From: JAFGPL01 sp963781805
GTDB taxonomy: Bacteria > Bacteroidota > Bacteroidia > Bacteroidales > UBA10428
Length of the DNA: 64,000 nucleotides
Assembly (NCBI GenBank): GCA_963781805.1
Contig: CAWAHF010000004.1
Coordinates: forward strand, 5,394,001-5,458,000
Direction: 5' to 3'
Position 1 is the stretch's first letter. Each line of letters starts with the position of its first letter. Below, piece by piece: positions 26,468-35,737 of this stretch. Position numbers and translations under genes: made by a program. A model generated the notes under the pieces. It did not search any database, had not been told where the DNA came from, and saw nothing but the letters and a program-made list of their open reading frames with translations.

Positions 26468-28513
26468 ATGAAAAAAATATTTCTTCTGACAATTGCAATC
26501 CTGGTTACCCTTACCTGTTCCTATAGTCAAATATTAAAACCGGTTAAATGGAGCGTTAGCACGGAACAAATTAATGCTAAGGAAATTGATTTGGTTTTCA
26601 GTGCTGCCATTGACAAGGGATGGCATATGTATGGACTGAATATGCCCGATGGAGGTCCGTTTCCAGTCTCTTTCAATTATGATACCGTTGGTTTTGAAGT
26701 AGTTGGTAAGCCACGTGCCATAATAAAAGCAGTTAAAATATATGACGATATCCTGGAAATGAACCTGGAAACGCTGGAAGGGAAAGGATTATTCAAACAA
26801 AAAATAAGAAGAACCGTAGATACGGCCTTTACGATTAAAGGCTATGTAGAATATATGGCCTGCAACGATAAAACCTGTACACCTCCGATTGATACTGATT
26901 TTGATATTAAGATAAACGCGGTTTCCGGTGTATCAAATGTGGAAAAACCACAAGTTATGGCTAATACATCAGAGACTGATTCAACGAATCACGATAGTGC
27001 AGGTTTGACTCAATCTTCAGAAAAATCGGAAACTGAATTATCAGAATCTTTTGCAACGACCGGGAAAAAATCATTATGGGGAATCATTTTGCTTTCCATT
27101 CTCGGCGGTTTAGGAGCTTTGTTGACTCCATGTGTGTACCCAATGATACCGCTTACCATTTCCTTCTTTATGAGAGGTGAGAAATCCAGGTCGCATAGCA
27201 TTTCCGAAGCATTTGTTTTTGGGATTTCAATCATCCTGATTTATACTCTTTTGGGAGTACTTGTTGCTATTTTTAAAGATCCGAATGCGGTCAATGCTGT
27301 CAGTACAAACTGGTTGTTGAACTCTATTTTCTTTGTTGTATTTATTTTACTTGCACTGTCTTTTTTCGGACTTTTTGAAATCGTTCTTCCTGCAGGCCTG
27401 ACCAATCGGATAGATCAACAGGCAGACAAGGGAGGAATTCTTGGCGCATTCTTCATGGCTCTTGGAATGACAATACTGTCTTTCTCATGTACCGGACCAA
27501 TTGTCGCTTCGTTGCTTATCAAGGCGTCAGAAGGAGAGGTTATTGAACCGGTAGTTGGTATGTTTTCTTTCGGACTCATTTTCGCCATTCCGTTTACCCT
27601 GTTTGCCATATTTCCATCATGGTTAAAAAGTATACCCAAATCGGGTGGTTGGCTTAATTCAGTTAAGGCTAGTATCGCCTTTATTATGCTTGCTTTTTCA
27701 TTCTATTTTCTCAATAAAATTGACCAGGCCTATCATCTTAATATCCTTAGCCGTGAAATTTATATAGGATTCTGGATCGTGATATTCAGCCTGCTGGGAT
27801 TTTATCTTTTGGGAAAGATTCGTTTTGCCCACGACAGTGAATCAAAAAGTACCAGTGTGCTGGGATTAATGCTGGCGATAGTTGTATTTACTTTTGTGAT
27901 GTATCTGGTTCCGGGACTTTTTGGCGCTGAGCTTAAGGGAATTGCCCCGCTTTTACCTCCTAAAGAAAGTCAGCAATTTGATCTTACAAAAAATAATTCT
28001 CAGGTAACATTTGCCGGAACCCATAATACGATTTGCGGAACTCCGAAATATGTTAACCTTCTCTCTTTACCCCTTGGATTGGAGGGATATTTTGATTATA
28101 ACGAAGCCATTGCCTGTGCCAAAGAAAAAAATAAGCCTGTATTTATTGATTTCGTCGGTCATACGTGTGCAAACTGCAAAAAAATGTATGAAAATGTCTG
28201 GTCAGATCCTTCTGTACTTGAATTACTTCAGGATAAATTCATTATTGTGGCGCTTTATACGGATGACAAAACAAAGTTACCTAAAGATGAATGGTATACT
28301 TCAACTCTCGATAACCGTGTAAAGAATACCATTGGTAAGAAAAATGTTGATTTTCAAATCCAAAAGTTTAATTCAAATGCCTTACCACTCTATGCAATTA
28401 TTGATACAAGTGGAAATGTTCTGACAAAAACACCATTTTATGTGTATCATCCAGACATTGAAAATTTCAGAAAATTCCTTTTGGAGGGACTGAACAATTT
28501 CAATTCAAAATAA
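26468..28513 (+). CDS. DsbD-type protein-disulfide reductase (cytochrome c biogenesis family)
   Basis: Carries reducing power from the cytoplasm to the periplasm. 681 residues in three parts. After a signal peptide comes an N-terminal DsbD-alpha-like domain with the cysteine pair of ACNDKTCTPP. A membrane domain of about eight helices carries the redox cysteines in LLTPCVYPMIPLT and SFSCTGPIVASLL. A C-terminal thioredoxin-like domain has the CxxC of DFVGHTCANCKKMYENVW. All three cysteine pairs are intact, so it is probably functional. It stands alone; partner oxidoreductases are not in the window. Confidence 0.93.
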   Translation: MKKIFLLTIAILVTLTCSYSQILKPVKWSVSTEQINAKEIDLVFSAAIDKGWHMYGLNMPDGGPFPVSFNYDTVGFEVVGKPRAIIKAVKIYDDILEMNLETLEGKGLFKQKIRRTVDTAFTIKGYVEYMACNDKTCTPPIDTDFDIKINAVSGVSNVEKPQVMANTSETDSTNHDSAGLTQSSEKSETELSESFATTGKKSLWGIILLSILGGLGALLTPCVYPMIPLTISFFMRGEKSRSHSISEAFVFGISIILIYTLLGVLVAIFKDPNAVNAVSTNWLLNSIFFVVFILLALSFFGLFEIVLPAGLTNRIDQQADKGGILGAFFMALGMTILSFSCTGPIVASLLIKASEGEVIEPVVGMFSFGLIFAIPFTLFAIFPSWLKSIPKSGGWLNSVKASIAFIMLAFSFYFLNKIDQAYHLNILSREIYIGFWIVIFSLLGFYLLGKIRFAHDSESKSTSVLGLMLAIVVFTFVMYLVPGLFGAELKGIAPLLPPKESQQFDLTKNNSQVTFAGTHNTICGTPKYVNLLSLPLGLEGYFDYNEAIACAKEKNKPVFIDFVGHTCANCKKMYENVWSDPSVLELLQDKFIIVALYTDDKTKLPKDEWYTSTLDNRVKNTIGKKNVDFQIQKFNSNALPLYAIIDTSGNVLTKTPFYVYHPDIENFRKFLLEGLNNFNSK

Positions 28514-28532
28514 CTTGTTCTAAATATGCTAT

Positions 28533-29384
28533 CTACTTATTTGCCGACTGTTTGATTATGTTGGCCAGGGCAACTTTTCTGTCGCATGCACGAAAATAAC
28601 CCAATGCACCATTGCTAAGATTTGACACTGCATTGGCTGGTGGCCCGTCCCAGGGACTGCCTTTCCAAACGGTTTCCAACATTAACCCGGTAAGGAAGTC
28701 ATAATATTCTTTTGAAATGGAAAACATTTCAACTTCTGTATAAGTAGTATCCTTTTCCAGTGAATTTTCAGGTAAAAAGAAAAGATCAAAATCTTTGATA
28801 TACTTGCCATCCACAAAATCATCACTGGTAAAAACGCTTTCCTGCAATGAATCGTTATACAAAACATTATTAACATATAATTGCCACATGTAATAATCGC
28901 CTTTTCCCGCAGGTTCGGATCCATAGTAGGTAAGATAATATCCGTGCGTCCGCTCTCCTGTATTCTGATCGAAGCCGGCATCATATTTTGGCACTATTGA
29001 ATCTATATCAGGCAAACCGACAATCTTCTCTGATGCTGAATATTCTGAATTGTCTTTTAGTTTTATATTTAGGGTATATGTTTTTCCAACAACTCCATAT
29101 ACGGTTGAATCGGTTTTGTAAATACCCGGTTTAGCTTCATTTAGCACAAACGTATTTTCACCGTCGGTGATGGTAACATCAGCGCCCATTTCCATTTGCT
29201 GCGGGCCTTTTTCGAAAAAATCACCTGAGCGCGATAGCATTACTTTATGGGATGTTGTATCGGTTGTAATCATTCCTTCCACCACAAGATTCTTTTTTAC
29301 ACTGCCGTCAAACTGAACATTCATGTATTCTTCGCAGCCTGACAAGGTAACAAGACCTAATAAAATCAATACTTTATTTTTCAT
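28533..29384 (-). CDS. DUF4249 domain-containing lipoprotein
   Basis: 283 residues. The lipobox is LVTLSGC. It begins with the DUF4249 pattern: VQFDGSVKKNLVVEGMITTD, followed by HKVMLSRSGDFF, GADVTITDGENTFVLNE and YTLNIKLKDNSEYSASE. DUF4249 lipoproteins are regularly encoded directly after TonB-dependent receptors, as here (12 nt after the receptor stop). They are thought to be surface partners of the receptor, in the manner of SusD with SusC. The ligand is unknown. Confidence 0.88.
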   Translation of the reverse strand: MKNKVLILLGLVTLSGCEEYMNVQFDGSVKKNLVVEGMITTDTTSHKVMLSRSGDFFEKGPQQMEMGADVTITDGENTFVLNEAKPGIYKTDSTVYGVVGKTYTLNIKLKDNSEYSASEKIVGLPDIDSIVPKYDAGFDQNTGERTHGYYLTYYGSEPAGKGDYYMWQLYVNNVLYNDSLQESVFTSDDFVDGKYIKDFDLFFLPENSLEKDTTYTEVEMFSISKEYYDFLTGLMLETVWKGSPWDGPPANAVSNLSNGALGYFRACDRKVALANIIKQSANK

Positions 29385-29396
29385 TTCGATAACATT

Positions 29397-31748
29397 TTAA
29401 AATTTGAAATTAAGAGTGAATGACGGAACAATAGGAAACAGGTAGAGTTTTACTACATCCACCCCATCAGCAACATTTACATTATCCGGATTTGAAGGAT
29501 CTCTTCTCAGGCTTCTGTCTCTGAAATAGATGGCAAATGCATTATGTCTGTTATAAACGTTATAAACAGAGAGATTCAAATTGCTTTCCATTCCGAATAA
29601 ATAGAAATTGTATGTTGCTGAAAAGTCCAGCCGATGGTAACTGGTACCGGGAATTCTTACAGCTCCCCTGTCGGAATATTCCGGAATCCACAAATTTCCA
29701 TAATAATAACCGGCCTTGGGAACAGTAACCGGTATAGGCGATGAGTAAACCCAGTTTGCAGAGAAATTAAATCGATTATTGAGTTCATAGGAAAGTACGA
29801 CTGAGATGTTGTGTGGTTTGTCATAGGGAGCAGGATATATCTTTCCCTGGTTCACTTCTGGTACATCGCGCAGCACTCTTGAATATGTGTAGCTAATCCA
29901 GCCATTAAGTTTACCCGATGCTTTCTTTACCATAAGTTCAATCCCATAGGCATTTGCTGTTCCGATTCTTAATTCCCCTTCAAGATAGGGATTGGGTACC
30001 AGAAATGCATGATCCTTGTAATCTATTACATGGTCAAATATCTTGTAATAAGCTTCTGCAGAGGTTTCAATGATATTATTTTTAAAATTCCTGAAATAAC
30101 CAACAGATACTTGGTCAACTCTCTGAGGTTTTACATTGGGGCTGCTCATAAACCATAAATCCAGCGGAAAAGTTGCCGTGGAATTCGAAGCCAGGTGCAT
30201 GTACTGATACATGCGGTTATACCCTGCTTTGACCGAACTTTTTTTATTAATTTTATATCTGATTCCCAGCCTGGGTTCCAGACCCGAATAACTGTTAAAA
30301 ATATTACCCGATTTATAATAGGAAGTGTCTGCAACCATATGGTTTGCATCATAATTATAAATAGTTGCCTTACCAATATTATTGAATAGCGTATACCGCA
30401 ATCCATAATCCAGTCCAAACCTGCTGCCAATGGTTTGTTCATTTCCGATGAAAATGGAACTTTCAATACCATAAGCATTTGGATATTGAATGCTATTAAT
30501 AAAACTCTCACCTATTGACTTTGATACACCGGGTTTTAATGTGTGGTATATCGTTTGAAATCCGAAATTCAGTTTATTATTCAAATTAAGATAATAACTA
30601 TAATCTGCTTTCATACTATAATCAATAATATGTGAAATCCATTTGAATCCTTCACTCCCTTGCGGAACGCCAAGATCGTAACTGAAATCACTGTAAAGCA
30701 TGGTAACATTTGAAAATAATTTTCCATTATAGATATGGTTCCACCGGATAGTACCGGTAGCATTTCCATAATCCATCTGAAAGAAATTACCGAATTTATT
30801 TACGTCACGGCCAAAATAGCCTGAAAGGTATACGCGGTCGTTATCTCCGATAATCCAATTGAGTTTGGCATTCAAATCATAGAAAAATATTTTGCTTTTT
30901 CTTGCTATGCTGTCGGTGGCAAATGGTAAAAAAAGATCTGCATAAGTTCTTCTTCCGGAGACGATAAATGACAATTTATTTTTAATTATCGGACCTTCTA
31001 CCGTAAGCCTGCTGGAAATCATTCCAATTCCACCTTCACCACTAATTTTCTGGTTATTTCCTTCTCTCATTCTTACATCAAGAACAGATGAAAGTCTGCC
31101 GCCATATTCAGCCGGAATAGCGCCTTTGTACAGTTCAACATTTTTAATTGCATCGCTGTTGAACACCGAGAAAAATCCAAAAAGATGAGCAGGATTATAA
31201 ACCGTTGCTTCATCGAGTAACACAAGGTTTTGATCTGCATTCCCGCCACGGACATAAAATCCGCTGGAACCTTCAACACTTGATTGCACACCAGGAAGCA
31301 GCTGAATCGATTTAATCACATCTGTTTCCCCCATAAGAACGGGAATTTTCTTTATAGTTTTAGCCTGAATTTGAACATTGCCCATTCTCGTTTCGGCTAT
31401 ATTCTGGTCGGGCTGTTTCGTGCTGACTATAACCTCATCCAACTGAGTAACCTCAGAGGTTATTTTTACATTAAGCCTCACATTATCAGTGAGTTGTATC
31501 GGCTTTTTAAGAACATTGTAGCCAATCGAGGAAAATATAATTTCGTGTGGACCTTCCGGAAGCGTTAAAGAATAAAAACCATATTCGTTGGTAACGGTTC
31601 CGGCATCTTTAACCGAATTATATACATTTACTCCTATTTGTAATTCTCCGTTTTCATCGGTTACGACTCCGCTTACCGTATATTTTGTCTGAGCAACAGC
31701 TGAATTCAGCATCAATATTGAGAGTATTACTGTAATTACATATTTCAT
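29397..31748 (-). CDS. TonB-dependent receptor with carboxypeptidase-regulatory-like domain
   Basis: 783 residues. Signal peptide (LMLNSAVAQ), then a carboxypeptidase-D regulatory-like beta domain (SGVVTDENGELQIGVNVYNS, GFYSLTLPEGPHEIIF). A TonB plug follows (PVLMGETDVIKSIQLLPGVQ, GFYVRGGNADQNLVLLDEAT) and then a long 22-strand-type barrel ending in SFTLNFKF. It imports a scarce ligand across the outer membrane with TonB/ExbBD energy. The pairing with a DUF4249 lipoprotein is typical. A -7 box TATCTTTG sits about 52 nt upstream on the minus strand. Confidence 0.94.
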   Translation of the reverse strand: MKYVITVILSILMLNSAVAQTKYTVSGVVTDENGELQIGVNVYNSVKDAGTVTNEYGFYSLTLPEGPHEIIFSSIGYNVLKKPIQLTDNVRLNVKITSEVTQLDEVIVSTKQPDQNIAETRMGNVQIQAKTIKKIPVLMGETDVIKSIQLLPGVQSSVEGSSGFYVRGGNADQNLVLLDEATVYNPAHLFGFFSVFNSDAIKNVELYKGAIPAEYGGRLSSVLDVRMREGNNQKISGEGGIGMISSRLTVEGPIIKNKLSFIVSGRRTYADLFLPFATDSIARKSKIFFYDLNAKLNWIIGDNDRVYLSGYFGRDVNKFGNFFQMDYGNATGTIRWNHIYNGKLFSNVTMLYSDFSYDLGVPQGSEGFKWISHIIDYSMKADYSYYLNLNNKLNFGFQTIYHTLKPGVSKSIGESFINSIQYPNAYGIESSIFIGNEQTIGSRFGLDYGLRYTLFNNIGKATIYNYDANHMVADTSYYKSGNIFNSYSGLEPRLGIRYKINKKSSVKAGYNRMYQYMHLASNSTATFPLDLWFMSSPNVKPQRVDQVSVGYFRNFKNNIIETSAEAYYKIFDHVIDYKDHAFLVPNPYLEGELRIGTANAYGIELMVKKASGKLNGWISYTYSRVLRDVPEVNQGKIYPAPYDKPHNISVVLSYELNNRFNFSANWVYSSPIPVTVPKAGYYYGNLWIPEYSDRGAVRIPGTSYHRLDFSATYNFYLFGMESNLNLSVYNVYNRHNAFAIYFRDRSLRRDPSNPDNVNVADGVDVVKLYLFPIVPSFTLNFKF

Positions 31749-31799
31749 GGTAACAAACTTTTAAGTAGATATAATAACATTTAGTTGAAATTTAAGTTT

Positions 31800-31831
31800 C
31801 AAAGATATCAACGACATTTCGATGATAGAAA
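31800..31831 (-). promoter_or_regulatory. Probable promoter for the TonB receptor operon
   Basis: On the minus strand a TATCTTTG -7 box (31807-31800) has a TTTC 20 nt upstream (31831-31828), close to TTTG-N19/20-TAnnTTTG. Transcription would begin near 31794, about 46 nt ahead of the receptor ATG. Confidence 0.5.
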
Positions 31832-31893
31832 GTATAATCGGCAAACATGGGGAAGTTATCGGCTAAAGTATACCCTCTGACTTTTAAATAACA

Positions 31894-31919
31894 ACCGGTG
31901 ATCAAATTGAATCACCGGT
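31894..31919 (-). terminator. Hairpin after the 31955-32602 gene
   Basis: A perfect stem ACCGGTGAT / ATCACCGGT with an 8-nt loop. On the minus strand it is followed by TTGTTATTT, an interrupted T run. It sits between the last gene of the ECF cluster and the TonB receptor promoter, so it probably ends the upstream transcript. Confidence 0.55.
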
Positions 31920-31954
31920 CGGAAGTATATCTGAATAAATATAGGAGTAATGAA

Positions 31955-32602
31955 TTAAAATTTTCCGAATTTGAAACTTACACCATACGAAAATCCGTTA
32001 AGGATATCTTTTGGTACATTTTGATATTGCTGTTGAAGCTGAATATTTGAAGTTACGCGATAATATGCTCCAAATGCAAATCTAAAGAATCTGGTGACAT
32101 TCAGTTCAATTTCTGCACCAGGTTCCACCACGAAGAATGCTTCGGAATCTTCTACATACCAGTTATCCTGAAAGTTTCTGTCGACAGAATTATATGCTAT
32201 TCCACCCACACCGACTAATACCGGAACCGAAAGGTGAATAGGATATTTTGGCAAAAAGATAGGTTCGAACAGCAATCCGCCATATCCGCCGGCAATATTC
32301 ACATCCATGCCTAAATTAGGATCAAAAAAGAGATCAGTCACAAAACCTGATCCTCCAATACCAAGTGCAAAAGAATGACCCATAATGGCAGCTCCGCGTG
32401 CACCAAAAGAAAATGCATCTTTGCCGTCAATTTGTGTGTAAGCCATTGACAATGCGCCATATCCTCCAATGGAATTTCCACGTCCAAGCAATGTCATCAT
32501 TTCATTGTCTTTTTTAGGCTTAATTTGTTCATTTTCATCAACCTGACCAAATGCCATGGTAAGGGTTGACAACACAACTATAAATAAAAGTAACCTTTTC
32601 AT
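31955..32602 (-). CDS. Putative outer-membrane protein of the ECF-linked cluster
   Basis: 215 residues. A signal peptide (LSTLTMAFG) precedes a glycine-rich beta-barrel-like body (GRGNSIGGYGALSMAYTQID, SFGARGAAIMGHSFALGIGG, DVNIAGGYGGLLFEPIFLPK) with a terminal aromatic strand (SYGVSFKFGKF). No specific family is recognised. It is the last of a same-strand run beginning with an ECF sigma factor, 20 nt after another barrel protein, and is probably exported to the outer membrane under that sigma factor. Confidence 0.68.
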   Translation of the reverse strand: MKRLLLFIVVLSTLTMAFGQVDENEQIKPKKDNEMMTLLGRGNSIGGYGALSMAYTQIDGKDAFSFGARGAAIMGHSFALGIGGSGFVTDLFFDPNLGMDVNIAGGYGGLLFEPIFLPKYPIHLSVPVLVGVGGIAYNSVDRNFQDNWYVEDSEAFFVVEPGAEIELNVTRFFRFAFGAYYRVTSNIQLQQQYQNVPKDILNGFSYGVSFKFGKF

Positions 32603-32622
32603 CTTGTTTAATTATTATATGA

Positions 32623-33126
32623 TTAAAATTTATATTTAATACTCAGGGCAGTATCATCCAGAAAAATGTAAAAAAATCTGTTGGTTGAAAATTCAAAAAA
32701 CGGAACCACATTTATTGCCAGAATAATCGGATAATCTCTTATGTTATATTCCAATCCGAGGTATGCATCCAGGCCAATGGAAGGACCAAATCTGCTGCGA
32801 TCTAACATATAACTCTTTGACAAAAACCGGTAGTTTCGGTAATGACTTATACCTATATGTGCACCATATCCATAACCAAAATAAATATTATCGGATAATT
32901 CCATCAGTGCCGGTTTAAAGTATTGTTTCAGTATTCTCAGACGTAATCCGTTCTTGCCAATTAATGTTTGAGCCTCGATCGCTTCTGTCTCATCTAAATA
33001 TTGTCTGTAGGTAAGACCAGACAATGTTCCCAGTCTGATTCCGGCATCCTGTGTATAATTTTGACCAAAACTGCAGATTCCTATCATGAGGCATATTAAT
33101 AGGGTAGTAAATTTCATTTGTCTCAA
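32623..33126 (-). CDS. Putative small outer-membrane beta-barrel protein
   Basis: 167 residues. A signal peptide (LMIGICSFGQ) is followed by short beta-strand segments (GIRLGTLSGLTYRQYL, GLRLRILKQYFKP, YFGYGYGAHIGISHYR) and a final aromatic strand ALSIKYKF, consistent with an eight-strand barrel. The family is not recognised. It is tightly spaced within the ECF-linked group, 13 nt after the GIN-domain gene and 20 nt before the next barrel gene. Confidence 0.68.
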   Translation of the reverse strand: MRQMKFTTLLICLMIGICSFGQNYTQDAGIRLGTLSGLTYRQYLDETEAIEAQTLIGKNGLRLRILKQYFKPALMELSDNIYFGYGYGAHIGISHYRNYRFLSKSYMLDRSRFGPSIGLDAYLGLEYNIRDYPIILAINVVPFFEFSTNRFFYIFLDDTALSIKYKF

Positions 33127-33139
33127 AGGGTTTAATGAT

Positions 33140-33928
33140 TTATCTTTTGATTATTTTACCTGAACCGGTTATCTCCTTAACAACATTTGCAGGATTTCCA
33201 TAGTAATATACTGTTCCGCTTCCAGTGATTCTTGCTTCAAGCAGGTCAGAGGCAAACACATAAGCATTTCCCGAACCTGTAATTTTCACGCTGCAGTTAT
33301 CGGTATAAAATTCACTGGTTTTAATATTTCCCGAACCGGTTATTTTCATATCTGCAACATGTGCGGTTCCATCAAGATTAATTTCACCTGAACCTGATAT
33401 GTTGATATCTGCAGAATAGGTATCGACAGTACCTGAGATAAAACCAGAACCAGTGATTTCGAAATTGCCTTCGTCAATTTTGGCATAATTCAGTTTTATA
33501 TCGCCGGAACCCTCAATATCAACATGTAATTCAGTTGATTCAAAATCACCGCAATCTATTTTTCCTGATCCGTTCAAGATCAGCTCATCAATTTGCGGGG
33601 TTGATACGAAAATTTTGATACCGTGACTCGAGCGAAGACAACGATCACGATACGTGTCTATTACCAGGTTATTACCCCGGACTTGTGTTTTGATAAGATC
33701 AAGCAAATTTTCATCTGCTTCAATTAAAACACTGGTTTCCATACTTGTATCAACATATACATCAAAGCTTCCGTTTACCTCTATTCCTTCAAAATTGCTT
33801 ATTACTCTGTCTTCTGTCGTAAGATGACCATTTCCGTCAATGCACCCTAATCCCCATTTATCGCATGAATTAAAGATAATTGCGGTAAGTGTTATGATTG
33901 CTGTTGCTATTAGTTTAGATGTTTTCAT
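33140..33928 (-). CDS. Head GIN domain (DUF2807, putative auto-transporter adhesin) lipoprotein
   Basis: 262 residues. The signal peptide ends with a lipobox-like IIFNSC. The body is a DUF2807/GIN right-handed beta-helix: RVISNFEGIEVNGSFDVYV, then eight GSG turns (NGSGKI, EGSGDI, TGSGFI, SGSGEI, TGSGNI, TGSGNA, TGSGTV, TGSGKI) spaced about 19-21 residues apart. Such proteins are thought to be surface or periplasmic adhesin-like structures, but no biochemical role is known. It lies downstream of the sigma/anti-sigma pair and another beta-rich protein. Confidence 0.86.
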   Translation of the reverse strand: MKTSKLIATAIITLTAIIFNSCDKWGLGCIDGNGHLTTEDRVISNFEGIEVNGSFDVYVDTSMETSVLIEADENLLDLIKTQVRGNNLVIDTYRDRCLRSSHGIKIFVSTPQIDELILNGSGKIDCGDFESTELHVDIEGSGDIKLNYAKIDEGNFEITGSGFISGTVDTYSADINISGSGEINLDGTAHVADMKITGSGNIKTSEFYTDNCSVKITGSGNAYVFASDLLEARITGSGTVYYYGNPANVVKEITGSGKIIKR

Positions 33929-34095
33929 AAATTTTTATTTTAATGACAATGAATTTTTTAAATGGTTGCATGAATTGTTTTTTTAGCGTAATTTATCCTT
34001 AGTTTTTTTAGCTTATAACCTGTTGTGATATGATTTTACCTGAAATTGAAAAGTTTTGTGAGGACCATAATAGAATCATAATGCCATGATTGGCT

Positions 34096-35190
34096 TTACT
34101 TATGAATTATATTAATAGTACATTTTTTAGGCGCATTAATTTCAACTTTAGATGAGGTACTGCCAAGACCGATTTTTCCATACGTTAGATTTTGTTTATC
34201 GTCCTCGTCAATAACTTTGGTTTGCAAATTTGCATTTTGTATCGGAAAATTCAGAATAACATCTGTATGGTGTTTTATGTCTGTTTCAAAAACCGCACCT
34301 TTATCAAAAACCAGGTCGATATCGGTATATTCCGAATTTAACTGGATAAATGAAAATCCTTTTGAAATGTTTTCGATGGATATATTACCATACTTCAGAC
34401 TATAGTTTAATTCATCGGTTAGCTGATGAATTGTAAAATCGGTAAAATAACTTTCACCATATAAATCAGAGATTTCAGGTAAATAAAACTTATCTCTTCT
34501 TGAAATCAATTTAAGAAAATTGGCCTTATCAATATTAATCACCGATGATCGACTATCAACATTTAATTTATCAGTGCTCTTTACATGAAAATTTGAGTAG
34601 GATATGGAAACTTTGCCCTCTTTGATATAGTTTATTGTTCCATCGCCAGAGTTAAGATTAATCACAGAATTTCCGTTTAGATCATTAGCTTTCAGTTCTC
34701 CGTTTGACAATGTAAGGTTGACATTCCCGTCAAGATCATCAATATATACATCACCAAACTTGTTTTCAATTTTAAGATTGATATGTTTAGGCATCATTAC
34801 AATATAGTCAATGGTGACCTTGTTTTCACTCTGCATAATAGATCCTGCAATATCTGCCAAATCGCTGAATATTGCATTTGAGTTGCTGCCAATCCGGGTT
34901 TTGGCGATCACGTAATATTCTGTACCCGTAAAGTCAAAATCGATATTGTTTTTTAGTTTATTTACCTTCGAATCGCTGCTGGCTTTTATCCTCAGATCAA
35001 TATCAAATCTTACGGAATCTTTTTCCCAGGTTACAATATGAACTTTGCCATATTTATTAAATATATCCACGGTAGTAGAATTATTCACTTTGAATGCTTT
35101 ATTAATTTTTCGTGAATATTCCTGTGCAACAAGCGGAGAAATAATAATATATCCGAATAGCGCCAGGGCGCATATCTTCTTACATATCAT
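34096..35190 (-). CDS. DUF4097-like beta-helix protein of the ECF cluster
   Basis: 364 residues from the ATG at 35190 (MICKKICALALFGYI). This start gives a clean signal peptide (ISPLVAQ) and overlaps the anti-sigma gene by 11 nt; a start 27 nt further upstream is possible. The body has repeated short strands like DUF4097/adhesin-type beta-helices (VDIFNKYGKVHIVTWEKDSV, HINLKIENKFGDVYIDDLDG, VNLTLSNGELKANDLNG, LKYGNISIENIS). No enzyme motif. It is coupled to the anti-sigma gene and may be its envelope partner or the first regulon member. Confidence 0.72.
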   Translation of the reverse strand: MICKKICALALFGYIIISPLVAQEYSRKINKAFKVNNSTTVDIFNKYGKVHIVTWEKDSVRFDIDLRIKASSDSKVNKLKNNIDFDFTGTEYYVIAKTRIGSNSNAIFSDLADIAGSIMQSENKVTIDYIVMMPKHINLKIENKFGDVYIDDLDGNVNLTLSNGELKANDLNGNSVINLNSGDGTINYIKEGKVSISYSNFHVKSTDKLNVDSRSSVINIDKANFLKLISRRDKFYLPEISDLYGESYFTDFTIHQLTDELNYSLKYGNISIENISKGFSFIQLNSEYTDIDLVFDKGAVFETDIKHHTDVILNFPIQNANLQTKVIDEDDKQNLTYGKIGLGSTSSKVEINAPKKCTINIIHK

Positions 35191-35737
35191 AACTGTTATA
35201 TTTTTTATTTTTGTCATTTTTTTCCGGTTTTAATTGAGATAAAACATCTTCAAGTATCGACAACCTTAAACGGTAGTTCTGAATCATAGCCTCAATTACT
35301 TCCTGGTTTGCAATGTTGTCCTTTAAATCTTTTTTAAGCGCAACATAACTACTGTCCAATTGGTTAAGATCTATATTTATTTCTTTTTCAATTCCGGGAT
35401 TGTTAGCCAGCATTGGTTTTATCTCTTTAAGTTTTTCATTTATAAGATTTGAGTAGTATACCTCTGCTTCTCTTATTTCAGGGATCATCAACTCTTTCTT
35501 GTTTTTGCTTTCGTGATGAGAAAATATCTGTTTTTTCAGGTCAATATAATCGTGAACCATATAAGAAGCCAGGAAAATAATAATGACTGAGGCCGCTCTC
35601 CATATCACTTTTCGCCAGTTTATGACTTTTCGTGGCTGAATGTTCTTTTCTATTTTTTCCCAAATGCCATCGCCGGGTTCGAGCATATCAAACTCTTCCC
35701 TGTTTTCCTGAATGAATTTTTCAAGTTTGTCTTTCAT
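35180..35737 (-). CDS. Probable anti-sigma factor of the second ECF module
   Basis: 185 residues. The hydrophilic N terminus KLEKFIQENREEFDMLEPGD and IWEKIEKNI is the typical start of a class of Bacteroidota anti-sigma proteins. It is followed by one membrane helix (VIWRAASVIIIFLASYMV) and a periplasmic part with predicted coiled coils (EAEVYYSNLINEKLKEIKPM). It overlaps the sigma-factor stop by 4 nt. No zinc-finger cysteines are present, so it differs from the anti-sigma factor at 4332-4991. Confidence 0.8.
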   Translation of the reverse strand: MKDKLEKFIQENREEFDMLEPGDGIWEKIEKNIQPRKVINWRKVIWRAASVIIIFLASYMVHDYIDLKKQIFSHHESKNKKELMIPEIREAEVYYSNLINEKLKEIKPMLANNPGIEKEINIDLNQLDSSYVALKKDLKDNIANQEVIEAMIQNYRLRLSILEDVLSQLKPEKNDKNKKYNSYDM

